Source: Marisa cornuarietis
Taxonomy: Eukaryota; Mollusca; Gastropoda; Architaenioglossa; Ampullariidae
Length of the DNA: 64,000 nucleotides
Direction of reading: 5' to 3'
Assembly (NCBI GenBank): GCA_004794655.1
Contig: SMMW01000565.1
Coordinates: 2,932,001-2,996,000 of the forward strand
Part shown: positions 10,641 to 23,059 of the stretch, piece after piece
How positions within the stretch are numbered: position 1 is the first letter of the stretch
How the letters are laid out: every line of letters starts with the position of its first letter
Notes under the pieces: model-generated
What the model was told of the DNA's origin: nothing
What the model saw: only the letters and a program-made list of their open reading frames with translations
Databases searched by the model: none
Program-made: the position numbers and the translations under genes

Positions 10641-12850
10641 AATTCAAGTACTCCTGCACGCTCACACTGAATGGCAAAACGGGGTTGGGTGACGTTTGCG
10701 TCAGAACGTTTGTCGTCGTGCAAGTTTTTTAAACAACAATAATAATACTGATATAGATTATAAGGAAGAATTATGTAGCCTGCACGAACATTGTTGGTTT
10801 GTGCGTGTCCCCTTCCTCACTCTTCTTCCAAAATGCTTGAAGCATACTGTCATCCACGCTGGGTAATGTTCGTGCAGTCAGTATTAATGCATTACAACTG
10901 GTCAAGTTTTCATTTCTACGCAATTCCAGGTAGAAAAAATAGCTTTGCAGGAATGGGTGGGGGCAGAGAAGAGCAAGCACAAAAGGAGAGGAAGAGAAAG
11001 GAAAGCTCTATCCACCCCCTTATCATAAAAAAAACATGGTGGGGCGTTCGGGAGCAACGATGCTGCAAAAACCAACCGGACAGCGAGGCGCTGCAAACAA
11101 ATGAGTTGTTTGCATTTGCAAGGCATGAGGGCCACCGGCCACTGTCAGCGCATGAAAGGACACAATCGTGATGTCTACCTCCTTACACCCCCTAAATACC
11201 AGACTGTTTCAACTCATCAATCGAGATTTTTAAAAAGACGTTAAAGACGACTATTACGCCATCACGTTATCAACAGAAACGTTAAAGTAAAATAAAACTT
11301 AAGAGTGGCAGCTGTCTTGGCACACACGCACGTTTGCGGAATCTGCATTTTCGTAGAAAAATAAGATGCGGCTTGTGTTTTATATTTGAAGTAAGCAGGG
11401 TAAACTGCTTCACTCAGGTTGATTTCTACAAGCTGTGATTTTTATATTATTGCTTCACCTAACCCGAGCTTATTCGTGCCCAGCGAGAGTATAACGACAC
11501 AGTGAAACGTTTCTTCTCTAACTTTACACGTTGACAGCTCACGAGACGGTCCGAGTGAAGCTGCCATGCGACTCGCTCCATCTCTCCCTTTCTCTGTCAC
11601 ACACTCTTTCAATGGTCGTTCATTACGACGCTTTCCAAATCTGGTCTGAGCAGTAGCCGAATGTTGATAATTGCTCTGCGTTCATTTAACAGCCAACCTA
11701 ACAGAGAAAATTATGATAAAAAATATAAAATGTTCCACAGCAACACACACCAAACAGCCTAAGACATTCCATTAAATGAAAAGAATATTTCTACCAAATT
11801 TCGCCAGGATCGGACAAACGATGGATTATTGGTGGAATATCAGAACAAACACACAGAGAGAATGTTTTAAGATGTTCTATAGCATCGAAAGCGTTTTAGT
11901 GACAACCGGATATCTTCAAATCACGATTGTATTTTCATCTACTGCCCAACAGCAATTCACATATATGGGGTCAATCTTCCACGCTAGAGGAGATGAGAGA
12001 AAGGAAACATATCTATTGGTATTCTAGTGACAAAGCAACACTATCTTTGTGAGAAAAATCTTCAGTTGCAGTTAAAATGGCCCGAGGCTGCTCCAATTAA
12101 TTGTAACAAAGAAGCCAACCCATCCTGCCCTCTGGCCGCCTATCTGAATATCCTGCTTGACAGGTAGGTAGATAGCCGCCTTCCACTACCTGCTGTCACA
12201 CGAGGCGGTAGAAAACAAAGGCAGGGCTTCTCTCCGCTAACTCCGTGGCCAACCAGAAGCGGCCGGTGCTTCGGGGGACAAGGCCAGTGGCGAGTGGAGG
12301 CCAAACAAAACTCGGCCTGAAAGCCATTACCACGCGCATGTGCAATCGAGTTTGTTCGCCAACAGCCATTGTCGGTCCTTCGAACATTATTCCCCTGCAG
12401 CGATTCCCACCCGCCCCTACTTCGAACCTCACCTTCACCACCTACCCCAGTGCACACTGCACCTCCGAGTAAGCGGCCATCACATCAAATACATAAAGTC
12501 ACAAACAGAAAGCCCGGCAGGCAGGACGCCATATATTCCCCTCCCCGCTCTCCCCCCCCCTACACACACACTTTCCACGACAATAAACGATCCAAGTTCA
12601 TGCATGGCCGTTATTTTCTAATCACACACTCGCTTCTTTTTCATCCTTCGGCCATTGTAAGCCAGTCGGACCTGGCGTGTTTTATTCCAACGGCTTCGTC
12701 CTCCAGTCTCAAAGAGAGAGGAGGTGTTGTCGGAGGGATGGGTAGAGGGGAAGGGGGGTGGAAATAACCTGGGGAACGCACAAAAGGGATAAAACCAAAA
12801 AAAAAAAAAAAGTAATTTGTCTTGCTAGCTCTGCCAAGAAACACTCAATC
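10641..12850. other. Non-coding stretch
   Basis: No gene is supported. A plus-strand frame of 126 codons (10791-11171) and smaller frames exist, but without paired splice signals or a recognisable product. Short poly-A runs occur at 11026-11035 and 12788-12803. Confidence 0.4.
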
Positions 12851-13060
12851 CCACATATTATACCTTTTCCCTCTAAGTGGATGCTAGACTCTGCTTTCAG
12901 GCCGCTGTCTGCAGACAATTTACATCAATTATCTGAAATATGCCATCAAATCAGGGCGGAAATCAGCGCTGAAAGCTTCCTTTCACTGGCTGGGGCTGAC
13001 ATTTGAAACTAACACATCTCTCTTGGAAGACAAATAGAGCCTCGGGTAGCACATCAGTTA
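12851..13060. promoter_or_regulatory. Candidate regulatory block
   Basis: A unique segment with closely spaced AT-core sites (ACAATTTACATCAATTATC near 12914-12932, then AATATGCCATCAAATCA) within a moderately GC-containing context. It has no repeat or coding signature. It was chosen only because it resembles conserved non-coding elements in style; there is no conservation data. Confidence 0.15.
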
Positions 13061-15130
13061 TCTACTAATGAGTGAAACAGAAATGAAAATACCAGGGTCA
13101 GGCAACAACTCGGTACATAGCGACTAAGGCGCTTGGCAACAGGGGGAAAAAAACCAGTTTTCCTCCTATTAAGGGCCAGCGCAAAGGACTACCCCCACCC
13201 CTCCAGCTCTTTTTTAAAGGGACGCAAATGATGACTGTAATATTCCTTTGGAAAGAAAGTAAAAAGAAAAAAAAACGTAAAGAAGAAAAAATAAATTGGG
13301 GAAAAAACAACATAAAAGAATAAGAAAGAAAGAAAAGGAAATGCGTGACAGGAAAACTCGCAAATCAGGAGAAAACTGAAAGAGCGCCGCCACCATCACC
13401 ACAAAAAATTAATAATGATAAATTAGGAATGACTGGTGACATCTCCTAACTGGAGTATGGCCTCTTCAAACCAAGGAAAGACGGGTGAAAAAAACAAAAA
13501 ACACGCTGCTTCACAAATGGATCATTTTCCTTCAAGGGGGGAAAAACTTCAGACCCGAAGAAACTAGCGTAGTTTGAGGATTTCTGTTATGCCATTCTGT
13601 AGTCATCGTTTTGACAGGCTTTACAACATTCTGAGTGAGAGAGAGAGAGTGGAATCAAGCAAGAACATTCCACACAAAAAAGCAGCTGCACGCGTCTAGA
13701 TTTCTCCAGCCTGCCTCCTTGTTCACCGGCAACCAGAAGCGAGGGTTTCCCTCAATGCTGACAAATGTCTACGAGCTAGGTTTGCGTTTTTTAATTTTTT
13801 TTTTTTAAATCTTGTTTCGCTTTGCTTTTTGTAAAGCAGCGATTTAATAGCCGTCTTCCACTACAGGAAAAAAAATAATAATACACGATGACAAGTGGAC
13901 AGTCTAAGCCCATTTTTGCAGACCGTAGCAATATCCTCAAATGTTGCGATTTATGGACTCTGGAACAAACTACCGTCTTCTTTAGTCTGCACAACACATC
14001 TCTTGCTGTAACCTTTTCAAATCTGTGAGCTCTGCTGGAAAACGTGCAGTGCGAGCACCATCTTAGTGAGACTGATCCTTGGGCAAGTCATGCACACTGT
14101 CTACACAATGAGGCACGTGCCACTAAGTCCCTAGGACTTCTTAACCAAAGACATTGTGACTTGCGACTTTGGCGACTGTTCATGTCACAATCACGATTTT
14201 TTTTTTTTAAGCGAGAATGTGCTCATGTGATCCTGTAAGCAAATGCATCCGAGTCTTAAATAAGGACGAAACGTTGGACTAGGCTTGACAAAGCGTTAAT
14301 ATACAACTGTTATAACCATGGAAAACTTTGGTTGACTTGGTCTAACGTTTGTTAGTCAGGTTAGTAACACCCTTTTCACTCCGAGGGATCAGAGGGTAGG
14401 TGGTGAGCCATACGGTACCCTGTCATCTGTAGGTGCAACGCCACACACACACACTTTTCAAATTGGAATCTATACAAATGCACTGCTACAATTATGAGGC
14501 AGTAGAGGAGCGAGAGGAGCAGACAGCGAGAACAAATGCGACCATGCATATTATTAATATGTTTAACTTCTTAACCAAAACCATAGAGCGCCACCACGGG
14601 TAGTTATTAAGGATCAGGAAGGTGAAGGGAGGGACGCACGCACCCATCCAAGCGTGTTCAAAATTTCCAACTGTACCTGACAATAACGGTCGGCTGTCCC
14701 CTCAACCTGAACGAAGCTGTTCGCACGACACGCAAAGGTACGCTCACTCACTCACCTGCAACGTGCAACGGCTTACGAAAGACGTCAGCGCCGCAAAAGC
14801 TGCCGCCAGGCAGGTGACAACAGGGAGGAACAACCCGCTAATCTGACTTCTTCCTTCCCAGGTCAAGTGGACACAACACAGTCTCTCTCTCTCTCTCTGT
14901 CTCGCTGACTAACCGTTCACGATGGCAAAATAAGAAGCTTGCTTTTTCAAGCCAAGTCCACCGATGTCTGCTGGCAGTGTCCAGGAAGTACAGTGTTAGG
15001 AGGTCACTGCCTCGCTACAGACGCGCGCGCCCCGCTGCTGTTAAACTGTGGAGTTGCACTGTAGGCATCCGCCACGTGAAAAGTAAAAAGCGTCAACAGG
15101 AAACGCCAGAGAGGCAGGGACAGTCGTCTG
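13061..15130. other. Non-coding stretch
   Basis: No gene is supported. It holds A-rich and T-rich runs (13260-13330, 13790-13806), a short GA run at 13635-13649 and a CA run near 14443-14453. On the minus strand, 14757-14870 is open with a hydrophobic segment (LFLPVVTCLAAAFAAL) ending at a perfect donor (TTGCAG|GTGAGT). No acceptor or start codon is convincing, so I do not call it. Confidence 0.4.
14881..14899. repeat. CT microsatellite
   Basis: An uninterrupted run of about nine CT units, directly visible. Confidence 0.9.
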
Positions 15131-15830
15131 CCAACGGGCCTGCATAATGCTGTTGCCTATCAGCGCAGGATTGCGACGTGTCAAAATTAGGCGGCAAATT
15201 GCTGCGAGCATGCTGGGCCATTAATGCACATAATCCCGCTCGTAATATCAATAATGTGGTTTGTGTCACGAGGATGAGAGCCAGGGGAGAATATTAGCCG
15301 CTGTGCGGTATCTAAAGCCCTGTTTTCATTCCAAATTCTCTCCCTCTCGTTCCCAACCCACCCACCCACCCCAACCCTTTTCTCTCCCCCCCCCCCGCTT
15401 AAATCCTTCCTCTCCGACTCTCTCTGGCCGTAAAAATCGTTATGAAAGCACTTACCATACGCGCGATCATAAATTTAATGAATGTTAGAGAAAATGGGAA
15501 CAAGGGGAAATAGATTTTTTTTCAATTCTTGGTCTCGTTTGTGACATAAACTTTGTCCTTTCCATCTGAATGGCATAAAGCTGGCGGTGATCAAATGTGT
15601 CTTGAAATAGACGACAATAAATCGCTTCGAAGATGAGAGTCATTGCGTGGAGCCCAATAGGCTTATGTGACCTACAGAAATAAGACCTATTTAAAAGGAC
15701 TCTCCTACGGTGAATTAGAATGGACTTACGCAGCCGTCACGAGTATCACGAGGCTTACTTCTGGCGAAGTTATTATCCAGAGGGAGTCGACCACAAAAGG
15801 CTTTTATTAATGCGTACTTTCACGGATACA
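15130..15830. promoter_or_regulatory. Candidate regulatory block, TAAT-rich
   Basis: A unique region with many AT-core sites, including ATTAATGCACATAAT (15219-15233), which resembles a POU-homeodomain double half-site. TAATATCAATAATG follows at 15243-15256 and TTTTATTAATGCG at 15800-15812. C-runs at 15387-15397 interrupt it. Stops are frequent on both strands apart from a 75-codon plus frame at 15261-15488. Enhancer function is inferred only. Confidence 0.2.
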
Positions 15831-18800
15831 CAACGGAATGAACACACGCGCGCGCACACATATTTATACCAGGAGACTTTTTTCCCCTCACGTCTGTAAT
15901 AGTGTTTCTTCCAGACTTGCTGTCAAACATTTTATCCTGCGATACTAAACGATTCTATTGGGAAATCTTTTTGATCATACGCTTGATGACGATTCGCTGC
16001 TAAATCTTTTTATTCGCTGCGTTACTAACATTCTTTTCATATTTCTTCCTCCGCTCTATTAGTCACTGTACTTTTTATGCTTTTAATGTTCTCTGTTTAA
16101 GCGGTACTAGAAAATCTTTCTCTGAAGTCTTACTGACAGCGGTACTTTCACATTCCCTCCACACGCCATCAATGATGAAACTACCTGGTCTCATCATTAA
16201 AAGCTGCAGCTACCACCCCTCTCACCTCATCAAAAGACTTCAAAACCCCCAAAGAACCCAAAGAAACAGATGAAAGGTTCGTGCTCCTCTGTTCGACATT
16301 CGGTGAAAGGGTCGAAGGGCGTGCATACACGCGGGCATCTTTACGTCATCAGTATCCATCATGCAAAGCTGCCTCTATCCCAGCATGCAACGACAAGAAG
16401 CATTACACGGCCGGATCATGGAGGTTGTGAGGTGCGGGGAAGAAGGAAAGATGGTCGATTCCTTCCGCCCGCTAAAAGCCAAACGGCTATTACCGAGTGC
16501 CCGTGAACCGCGGCAGACATCACAGGAGGGCTCGGGGTAACATCCGGGTCACTGCTGCTGATGGGCGTTTCATCGCACCATGGCGCCCTACCCCCACTCT
16601 CAAACTCCCACTTTTTGCAAACGATTTCTCCCCCCCCCCCCTCATGCCCTTTCTTTTCTTCCTCTGCTCCGAGGTCTTGAACAGTCTTCATTTCCTGTTT
16701 TGTACGGTTGGTTCTCCTCCTGACGCGCCACGTTTGTCCATCATCATTTAAGAGTCGCCTTTCTTAGCACGGCGAGATCATCTGTCGCTGCTGAGACATC
16801 CGCGTGTATGGACTTGTTTTGCTATTTTACATTATTTTACATACGTTTTCTTATGGTCTCAGTGTCCCAGATGATAAGCACCTCGCGGGGTGCGAGATCT
16901 GAGGAGAGGGAGGAAACGAAGGATAAAGACTTGGATTTGCGGTTAAGTTCCCCCCCCCACCCACTTTTTTTTTAAGGGGGAAGAAGATATTCTGTTCTGG
17001 CTCAGCGATGAGGACCGCGATAAGAATGAAGAGGCCCAGGGGCTGACAACTCGGTGGCAGAAATCCCAAGTCCGCGGAGGGTTACTCGGCGGCGGGACTA
17101 TTTCCAATCAGGATGTGACTGACGGATCTATTGGGCGATTAGCTCTGAGTCCGCGTTATTACCACAGAGGCTTGCAGCCTTCCAGGACAGTGAGCTCCCC
17201 TAAGGACTCGCCGCCAGTCCTCTGTGACTTGTATGAAGCTCTTTTTGGCAAGTTTAACATGGACGGTCGTTCGCTCCTAACACAATTTAGACAAAAGACT
17301 GTTTTACCACACACAAGTACACAACGAGTGTTGGTTTGGCACAGCTGTCCTACACGGAGGAGTTAGACGAGGGCTTATGCCCTCTAAGCCCGTAGAAGCC
17401 GATGTCAATAAACTGCACTATCCGGACAACAAAACTGTCAAAAACTGTCATCGCTCGTCTTCACAAGCAACATATAATCTTCCATCCAGAAATTCTTGAG
17501 CCAACAGAAAAACAAAAATTTTAAGCAAACAAAACCTAAAACCCCATAAACTCGTGTCAAACGACATAAGAAAGGCGGGGAAGGTGGGGAGATAAGGATT
17601 CATACAAACGACAAGCAGTCGTCTTCTTCTGCTTCAATTCACATTAATCTAAATCCTTGCACGATAAACTAAATCATAAAATAGAAGCAGATAGAATTCT
17701 CGAAGCGCTGTAATAAAACAGCATTAGAAACTATCAACTTTGGCCACCGTTTGAGATCTGTTTCCGCGTTAAGTCCGCCCAAACCATAAAACTGCTCTCT
17801 TGTTACATCCTATTATGTTATTTTTATTGTTCTTTTCGTGGTTTCTTGTTTTGTTTTTTAATTGAAATAGTTTTTAATTGTTCAGATTCTACAATAGAAA
17901 TCATTACTATGGCGCAACGGCTTTTCTCGTTTTAACTAAGTTTATTCAGTTACTAATGTTGTCTCACACTGTAAAAACCGGTTTCTGATAAAATACCCAG
18001 CACTGCTTGATGGGAAAAATACCTTAAATCTGCATTAACTGGGCCGTGAGTGCTGCCCACCCTAATGCCGTACTCTCGGCTTCTCTAATCTCCACAAAGT
18101 TACGATTACAAAGTGCAGCTGGCAAAAGAAAGCAGTAGCCCCCAGCATCGAGCCTAGCGATGGTGAGAAAGCAGTTGAGATGCGGGCTGTAAACTGAAGC
18201 CCTAGATTATTCTTTAAAGAGTAATTCCAGATGTAACGACCACTCCCTCCCCCATTACAGTGCGCTTAACCTCGGTGAAACTTATCCATCAGGTGGGGAA
18301 CAGTCTGATCAGGAACGAGTTAAAACTGGGAAAAGCTTGACTGACCTCTCAAGATGGGTGCAGTGAACGGTCGTACGGATGACCCGTTAATTTACACAGA
18401 GATGAGAGCCTCCTGTTGCTTAGAGCAATCGAAACCTTGCTGTAAACTATCGTTAATAAAAACAACAACGAATGAAAAATGTGGCGGAAATTAACTTTTT
18501 TCAGTGTTGTTGTTTCTTTAATTTATTGTCTGTTTGTTTTTTTTACATATGACTCACCCGACACACAACTTCATTTTGTTGAGCAGAGTTCCCACAGAGA
18601 AAATCGAAAGCCGGCTCTCTTATTGTGCATCGTTTCAGGAAAAAAATATCCTAGGTTATTCTGCTGTTTCCCTTTGGATCTTAAAAAAATAATTCGATAA
18701 AGAAACAGGAAACGGACAAAAACGCCTGACTTGCCGGCAAGATATTCTGAGAAAGTGTAATTGGATGTGTTTCTGCTCAGCGCCAAGTTTTGTAGAGGGA

Positions 18801-19123
18801 TGCAATACAGCGCGCTCTTCGTGCGAGGATCAAAGTAGTGTTTGTCTGATAAGTGACACTAGCTGTGTGGGTGGAACAGTTCCAGTGTCTATTGAAGGAC
18901 TAGACGGTGTACATCACGTGATAGTTGTACAACGCAGTGAAGAAAGTAACAGAGCTTCCATCATCATCATCATCATCATCATCTTCTTCTGTCAATTCGC
19001 TGTTGCACTGAGCCTACCTAGCTGGCTCAAAACCTCGTTCTTGTGTATGTCGGCATGGACAGCGTGCTAACCACATCCTCATACTCAAACCGATGTGACG
19101 AGTATTACAAAGACGGTAAAGAT
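15831..19123. other. Non-coding stretch
   Basis: No confident gene. A plus-strand frame ending at a TAG (17364-17366) is protein-like from about 17110, with a segment PPVLCDLYEALFGKF. It follows an acceptor-like CTATTTCCAATCAG, but has no donor and no recognised family. A CAT microsatellite lies at 18959-18983. The rest is AT-rich and stop-rich. Confidence 0.4.
18959..18983. repeat. CAT microsatellite
   Basis: Eight uninterrupted CAT units, directly visible. Confidence 0.9.
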
Positions 19124-19394
19124 CTGGGGCCAGTCGCACAACACGTTTTTAAACCTTAAAACTGTTCTAAAGAAGCAAAATCTCTTTTTAGCCATTTTGA
19201 TGCATTGCAGAAAAACATACAAAAAATTGTACTGTCAGGACAGAAAGTCAGACTTAAACAACTTTATCTTACTTAAAGCAGTTTGAGTTTTAAAAATTCT
19301 AAAATTGTGGTGTGCACTTTAAACTAATTATCTAAAAAGAGTTAAGGCCTAAAAATGTTTAAAATTAGAAATGTGTTGTGCAACTGGCCCCTGG
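19124..19394 (+). mobile_element. MITE-like DNA transposon with terminal inverted repeats
   Basis: The left end from 19126 reads GGGGCCAGTCGCACAACACG. The reverse complement of the right end reads GGGGCCAGTTGCACAACACA, so 18 of the first 20 bases match. Both ends are followed by T-rich, TTTAAA-containing subterminal sequence. The element is about 270 bp, AT-rich inside and has no coding capacity. No clean target-site duplication is visible, so the superfamily is open; a PIF/Harbinger-type MITE is one possibility. A second copy of one terminus occurs at 40353-40391. Confidence 0.7.
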
Positions 19395-19680
19395 TCAAAA
19401 GATCAATGATTGTGGGTGGTGGGACACTGCTTAGAGATCACAAATGATATCGACCATGACAAAGAGAGAGAGAAAAAGAAAGATGTTTTCCGCCTTCAGT
19501 CGAAAATATTATGGCGAAAAGTCCACCAGTATTGTCAAAATCTTCGTGTAAAAAGTCTCGGAAGGATGTATGAAGAAGTTTAGGCAGAAGCACCACGGCA
19601 CTGCGGAATAGAAAATCCACTAATACCTGCATGTCGTTGAGCAGAACACTCACTCACTCTCACACACTTAACCATCTACC

Positions 19681-19716
<36 letters not shown>

Positions 19717-19717
19717 G
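19681..19717. repeat. Compound CT/CA microsatellite
   Basis: About nine CT units followed by about nine CA units, directly visible. Confidence 0.9.
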
Positions 19718-20372
19718 TATTTCGTCCCTGGGGATTTCGAGAAGTAGGACATCACAGGGACTGGATTTTTCGCGGAAAGCCGTCCTCCCACGTGACTACG
19801 AAATTGGAAGGAAATCTTGCAGTGCGCATTACACTCCGGCATCCATGGGCTAGGCCGGGATTACTCCAGATCCCGGCAACAACGCATGGCAAGACTTAAC
19901 TGTGCAGGCTACCCGAGTGCCGGCGTACCCCCTGCAGGAAGTTTGCCCACCCGGCTATTAACAGTTTACACGGCACGGCCTAGGGTGAAGTTTAAGAAGC
20001 TAGGATCGCGAACGATGGTAGTCGTGATGTAAAGGAGTTCCTAAGGGCTGATGTGTAAGCAGAGTACTTAGTCACCGCAGGACATAAAAAGCACATTCAG
20101 TCCACCAACCCTCGGCCAATGCTGCTCAACAGAGAAGCTGTCAACGACACGCTTACAGAATTTTTCAAGTGAGTAGATCTTTCGCCAAGAGTGAGAGAGA
20201 GAGAGAGGGGAACAGAAGCAAAGAGAACAGGGCTGCTTTACTAGTAAAACAGGCCACCGGCCCGTTTCAAGGGGTGCAGAGGCGAATTAACGAATAAGGT
20301 TTTATTTAACAAACCTACAAATCTAGCAATCAACAAAAGCTATACTGCGCTTTTGTTTGCAATGGAAGTAAA

Positions 20373-20391
20373 CAACACACACACACACACA
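20373..20391. repeat. CA microsatellite
   Basis: About nine uninterrupted CA units, directly visible. Confidence 0.85.
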
Positions 20392-20997
20392 GAGTGAGCG
20401 TGAATGTGGGGAAGAGGAAAGTGAGTAGTGAGGACTATCCCAAGCTGAAAAATAAGAAGCTACTGTCATCGAATGTCAAGTCATCCCAGTCAGTCGTAAT
20501 ATAACACGCACAACAAGGACCGGCAACTCCAATCTGTGCTTTCTCCACCCATCATCTCCCCTGCTCCCGACGCTTACAAGGCTTCCTCTCCCATCTTTTC
20601 TTGCTCATAAAGTAATTGTGAAGCTTGATCGATCGTCTCTCCCCGCTTTTCCCCTACAGTCTGCAGGCAATCTCTTTCTGCAGTCTTTCTATTTTTTTTT
20701 TTTTTAGAATGGTAAGCTGGCAATGAATTTTTGTGCATAAAAATCTGGCGTAGTGGGAAATATACGATCTGAATAATTCACTCAAGTTACAAGCTGATGA
20801 GTGCTGGGAAAAAAGGGCTGATTTCACTTTTTAAAAAAATGTCTCTATGTCAATGAATAACGAGTTAAAGTGATTGACAACAGCTCATTGGTGACCTTCA
20901 TTCTGTAACTCTCTCACTTGACTTCGATCTGTCAAACCTTGGGCCTGGCTACTATAGTAATAAGTTTTACACTATGTTCTGCACCGGCACACACAGC

Positions 20998-21060
20998 GAG
21001 ATCTGAACTCGGAATACCCGATTCTCAATGTGACAAGCGCACGACCGTTGCCCCCCACCA
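20998..21060 (-). mobile_element. tRNA-headed SINE, head portion
   Basis: On the minus strand the sequence contains a B-box-like GAGTTCAGATCTCG (near 21012-20998), preceded by GTGCGCTTGTCACATTGAGA. The same head, including CGCTTGTCACC and AGTTCAGATC, is seen at 48470-48526 and, more diverged, at 45329-45400. This defines a shared family within the window. The 3' part of this copy is not recognisable. A real tRNA gene is unlikely because the acceptor stem does not pair. Confidence 0.6.
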
Positions 21061-22410
21061 CCTACTCGAAATCCCCGACACATCCGCTTCCATTCTTGCA
21101 CTTCAAGCAGAAACAACAAAAGAACTCCACAGGTCGTGTCTTGGATGACATGAGCTACTTATCGCCCTCGCCCTCCCAACCCCAATGTTAACTAACGTTT
21201 TCTTCTCTTGTGTAATAGTAATCTTTACTTTTGCACGAGTTTGTGCAAGACTAACTTAACCAGTATATCCCCCTCTAACCCCCACCCAGCAGAAACACTT
21301 GTGGGTTGAGCGTGCCCGAGTTGTCAACTGAGGATTGCGTGGAAACCTGATGACCATCGCTACTCCCCTCCTCCAAACAGCCCCCCCCCCACGACTCACA
21401 CACACACACGCACACACACAAATACAGTCAACCGCGCATGTCCGCCACACTTCAAGCTGTTAAAACTTCGGGCCAGTAACTCACGGCTCGCTCGTCTAAA
21501 GCACAGCCTTGTCTCCCGGTCAACAAAAGGAGGAGGCCGCTTTGACCCCCATCCCCGTAGGGCCGGGGCCCTGGCCCTGTGCCTAGCAATACAGGTCCCC
21601 TAGGGAGCTCGCTGATCTCCAAAGGACATCAAAGTCGTCTCACGTAAAGTGATGTATGTAGGCTTGAGGACGGCAACGAAAACTGGGGCAGTCCACGCGG
21701 GCGACATGTGGGTGAAAGCAAATATGCATCTCCTTCTGCAAGCCTCCCTGTGATAGGATCTTTCTGTGGCGCAATCCTGTGATAGGGAACATACTGTTAT
21801 TCTGTGAAAGGATCCTTCTATGATGTTATCGGTATCGGTACAGCCCCTGGCATACCCAAGCAGGTCGCCTCGGCCACACATGACTGTCATTTAAAAATGG
21901 GCCAAATATTTTACAATGTGTGATTTGTTAAGACAGCCCTCAACACCCATGAAGCCGATCTAGGATGGCTGAGGTTTCCTGCCAGCAGCACAAGCCTGCA
22001 ATCTCGCCTACCGTGCTACTAAGACATTTAGAAGTAACGTGACCGCAGAAATATTCACGACACGAAGCCACAAGGCCGGGTGTTGTTGCATGTCTCTACA
22101 ATCTGTCTCCAGGGGCCTTAGGTCGGTGTTCAAACAAATCCTTCTGTATCGACAGTCAAGCTCACGGCAACCTCCTCTTACCAGCTTTTTCTACCCTGGC
22201 CTGGGCGTCAGAAATGAGAGAGCAGCACCTAAATCAAAGTTTCAAAAGCGTTCTCCTTTTTCTGGGCGGGCATCTGGGAGGCTTTGCTTCACACGACAGA
22301 ACTTTTTTGTTTGCTGTTACAGCACGAAGTTTTCTAGGTAGGCAACAACCACCCTTTGCCCCCCCCCCCTTCGACCTGTTTCCCAGGGTTCACATCGGTC
22401 TAATTAGACC
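21061..22410. other. Non-coding stretch
   Basis: No gene is supported. A C-run and CA run lie at 21381-21421. Around 21750-21825 there are three loose repeats of TGTGATAGGATC-like sequence. The remainder is unique and stop-rich. Confidence 0.4.
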
Positions 22411-22586
22411 CGCGGTTCTCAACCTAGGGGGCGCGCCCCCCAAGGGGGGCGCAAGCTGCTGAAAAGGGGGCCGCAAAGGCGGTCATTTTCTCATATCTCA
22501 TATAGGTATTAGTGGCTAAGGGGGGCGTGCGGACGTACCTTTATTCGTCTGGGGGGCGTCACAAGAAAAAGGTTGAGAAACGGTGA
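22411..22586 (+). mobile_element. hAT-type MITE with 8-bp target-site duplication
   Basis: The left terminus is CGCGGTTCTCAACCT. The right terminus, reversed and complemented, is ACCGTTTCTCAACCT, the classic GGTTCTCAACCT-type hAT end. The element is flanked on both sides by the identical octamer ATTAGACC (22403-22410 and 22587-22594), which matches the 8-bp duplication made by hAT transposases. It is 176 bp with G-rich and C-rich palindromic interior sequence and no coding capacity. Its transposase must have been supplied from elsewhere. Confidence 0.88.
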
Positions 22587-22989
22587 ATTAGACCGTCACA
22601 GGCACTGACAGACGTGCGACCTGGTCCACAGAAATGCCAAAGTGTACATAATTTATTACCGTCTATCCTTCAACTCTAACTTTCCAAAAATAAGAACCAT
22701 AATCAGACTTAATTGCCTTAAGAAAAAAAAACTCATATCCGTTTCTTTTTCTGCTCTTAACCTGCCACTGAAACATAAACACCGTTTATTTCTCATTTCA
22801 AATCCGATCGCACGCCCGTCAAATCTGCATTTCCACGGAACAGCTACTCGCCTGGACGCGAAAGGCAAGGAACGCAAGTGACAACCGCCGCCACCGACAC
22901 AGCGTCCACCGGAAATGAGGGCTGAGCGCAGTGAGCATGCGCACTAGGAGCAGTCGTGTCAATTTCCTGACGTGCCGTACCGCACTTAC

Positions 22990-23053
22990 CCAGCAAGAAG
23001 TGCCAGCCTGCGAAAGGCGCATCCATCACTGTTTCCGCGCTGCGCGACGACAT
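22990..23053 (-). CDS. Candidate first coding exon
   Basis: On the minus strand an ATG at 23053-23051 opens a frame MSSRSAETVMDAPFAGWHFL that runs into a strong donor (TTGCTGG|GTAAGTGCGG) after 22990. The exon would end after one base of a codon. The surroundings, 22860-23110, are CpG-rich relative to neighbours, as expected near a promoter. There is no homology and no defined transcription start. The downstream exons it would splice to are not identified; the exon at 6819-6951 needs a different phase. Confidence 0.35.
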
Positions 23054-23059
23054 ACAAAT

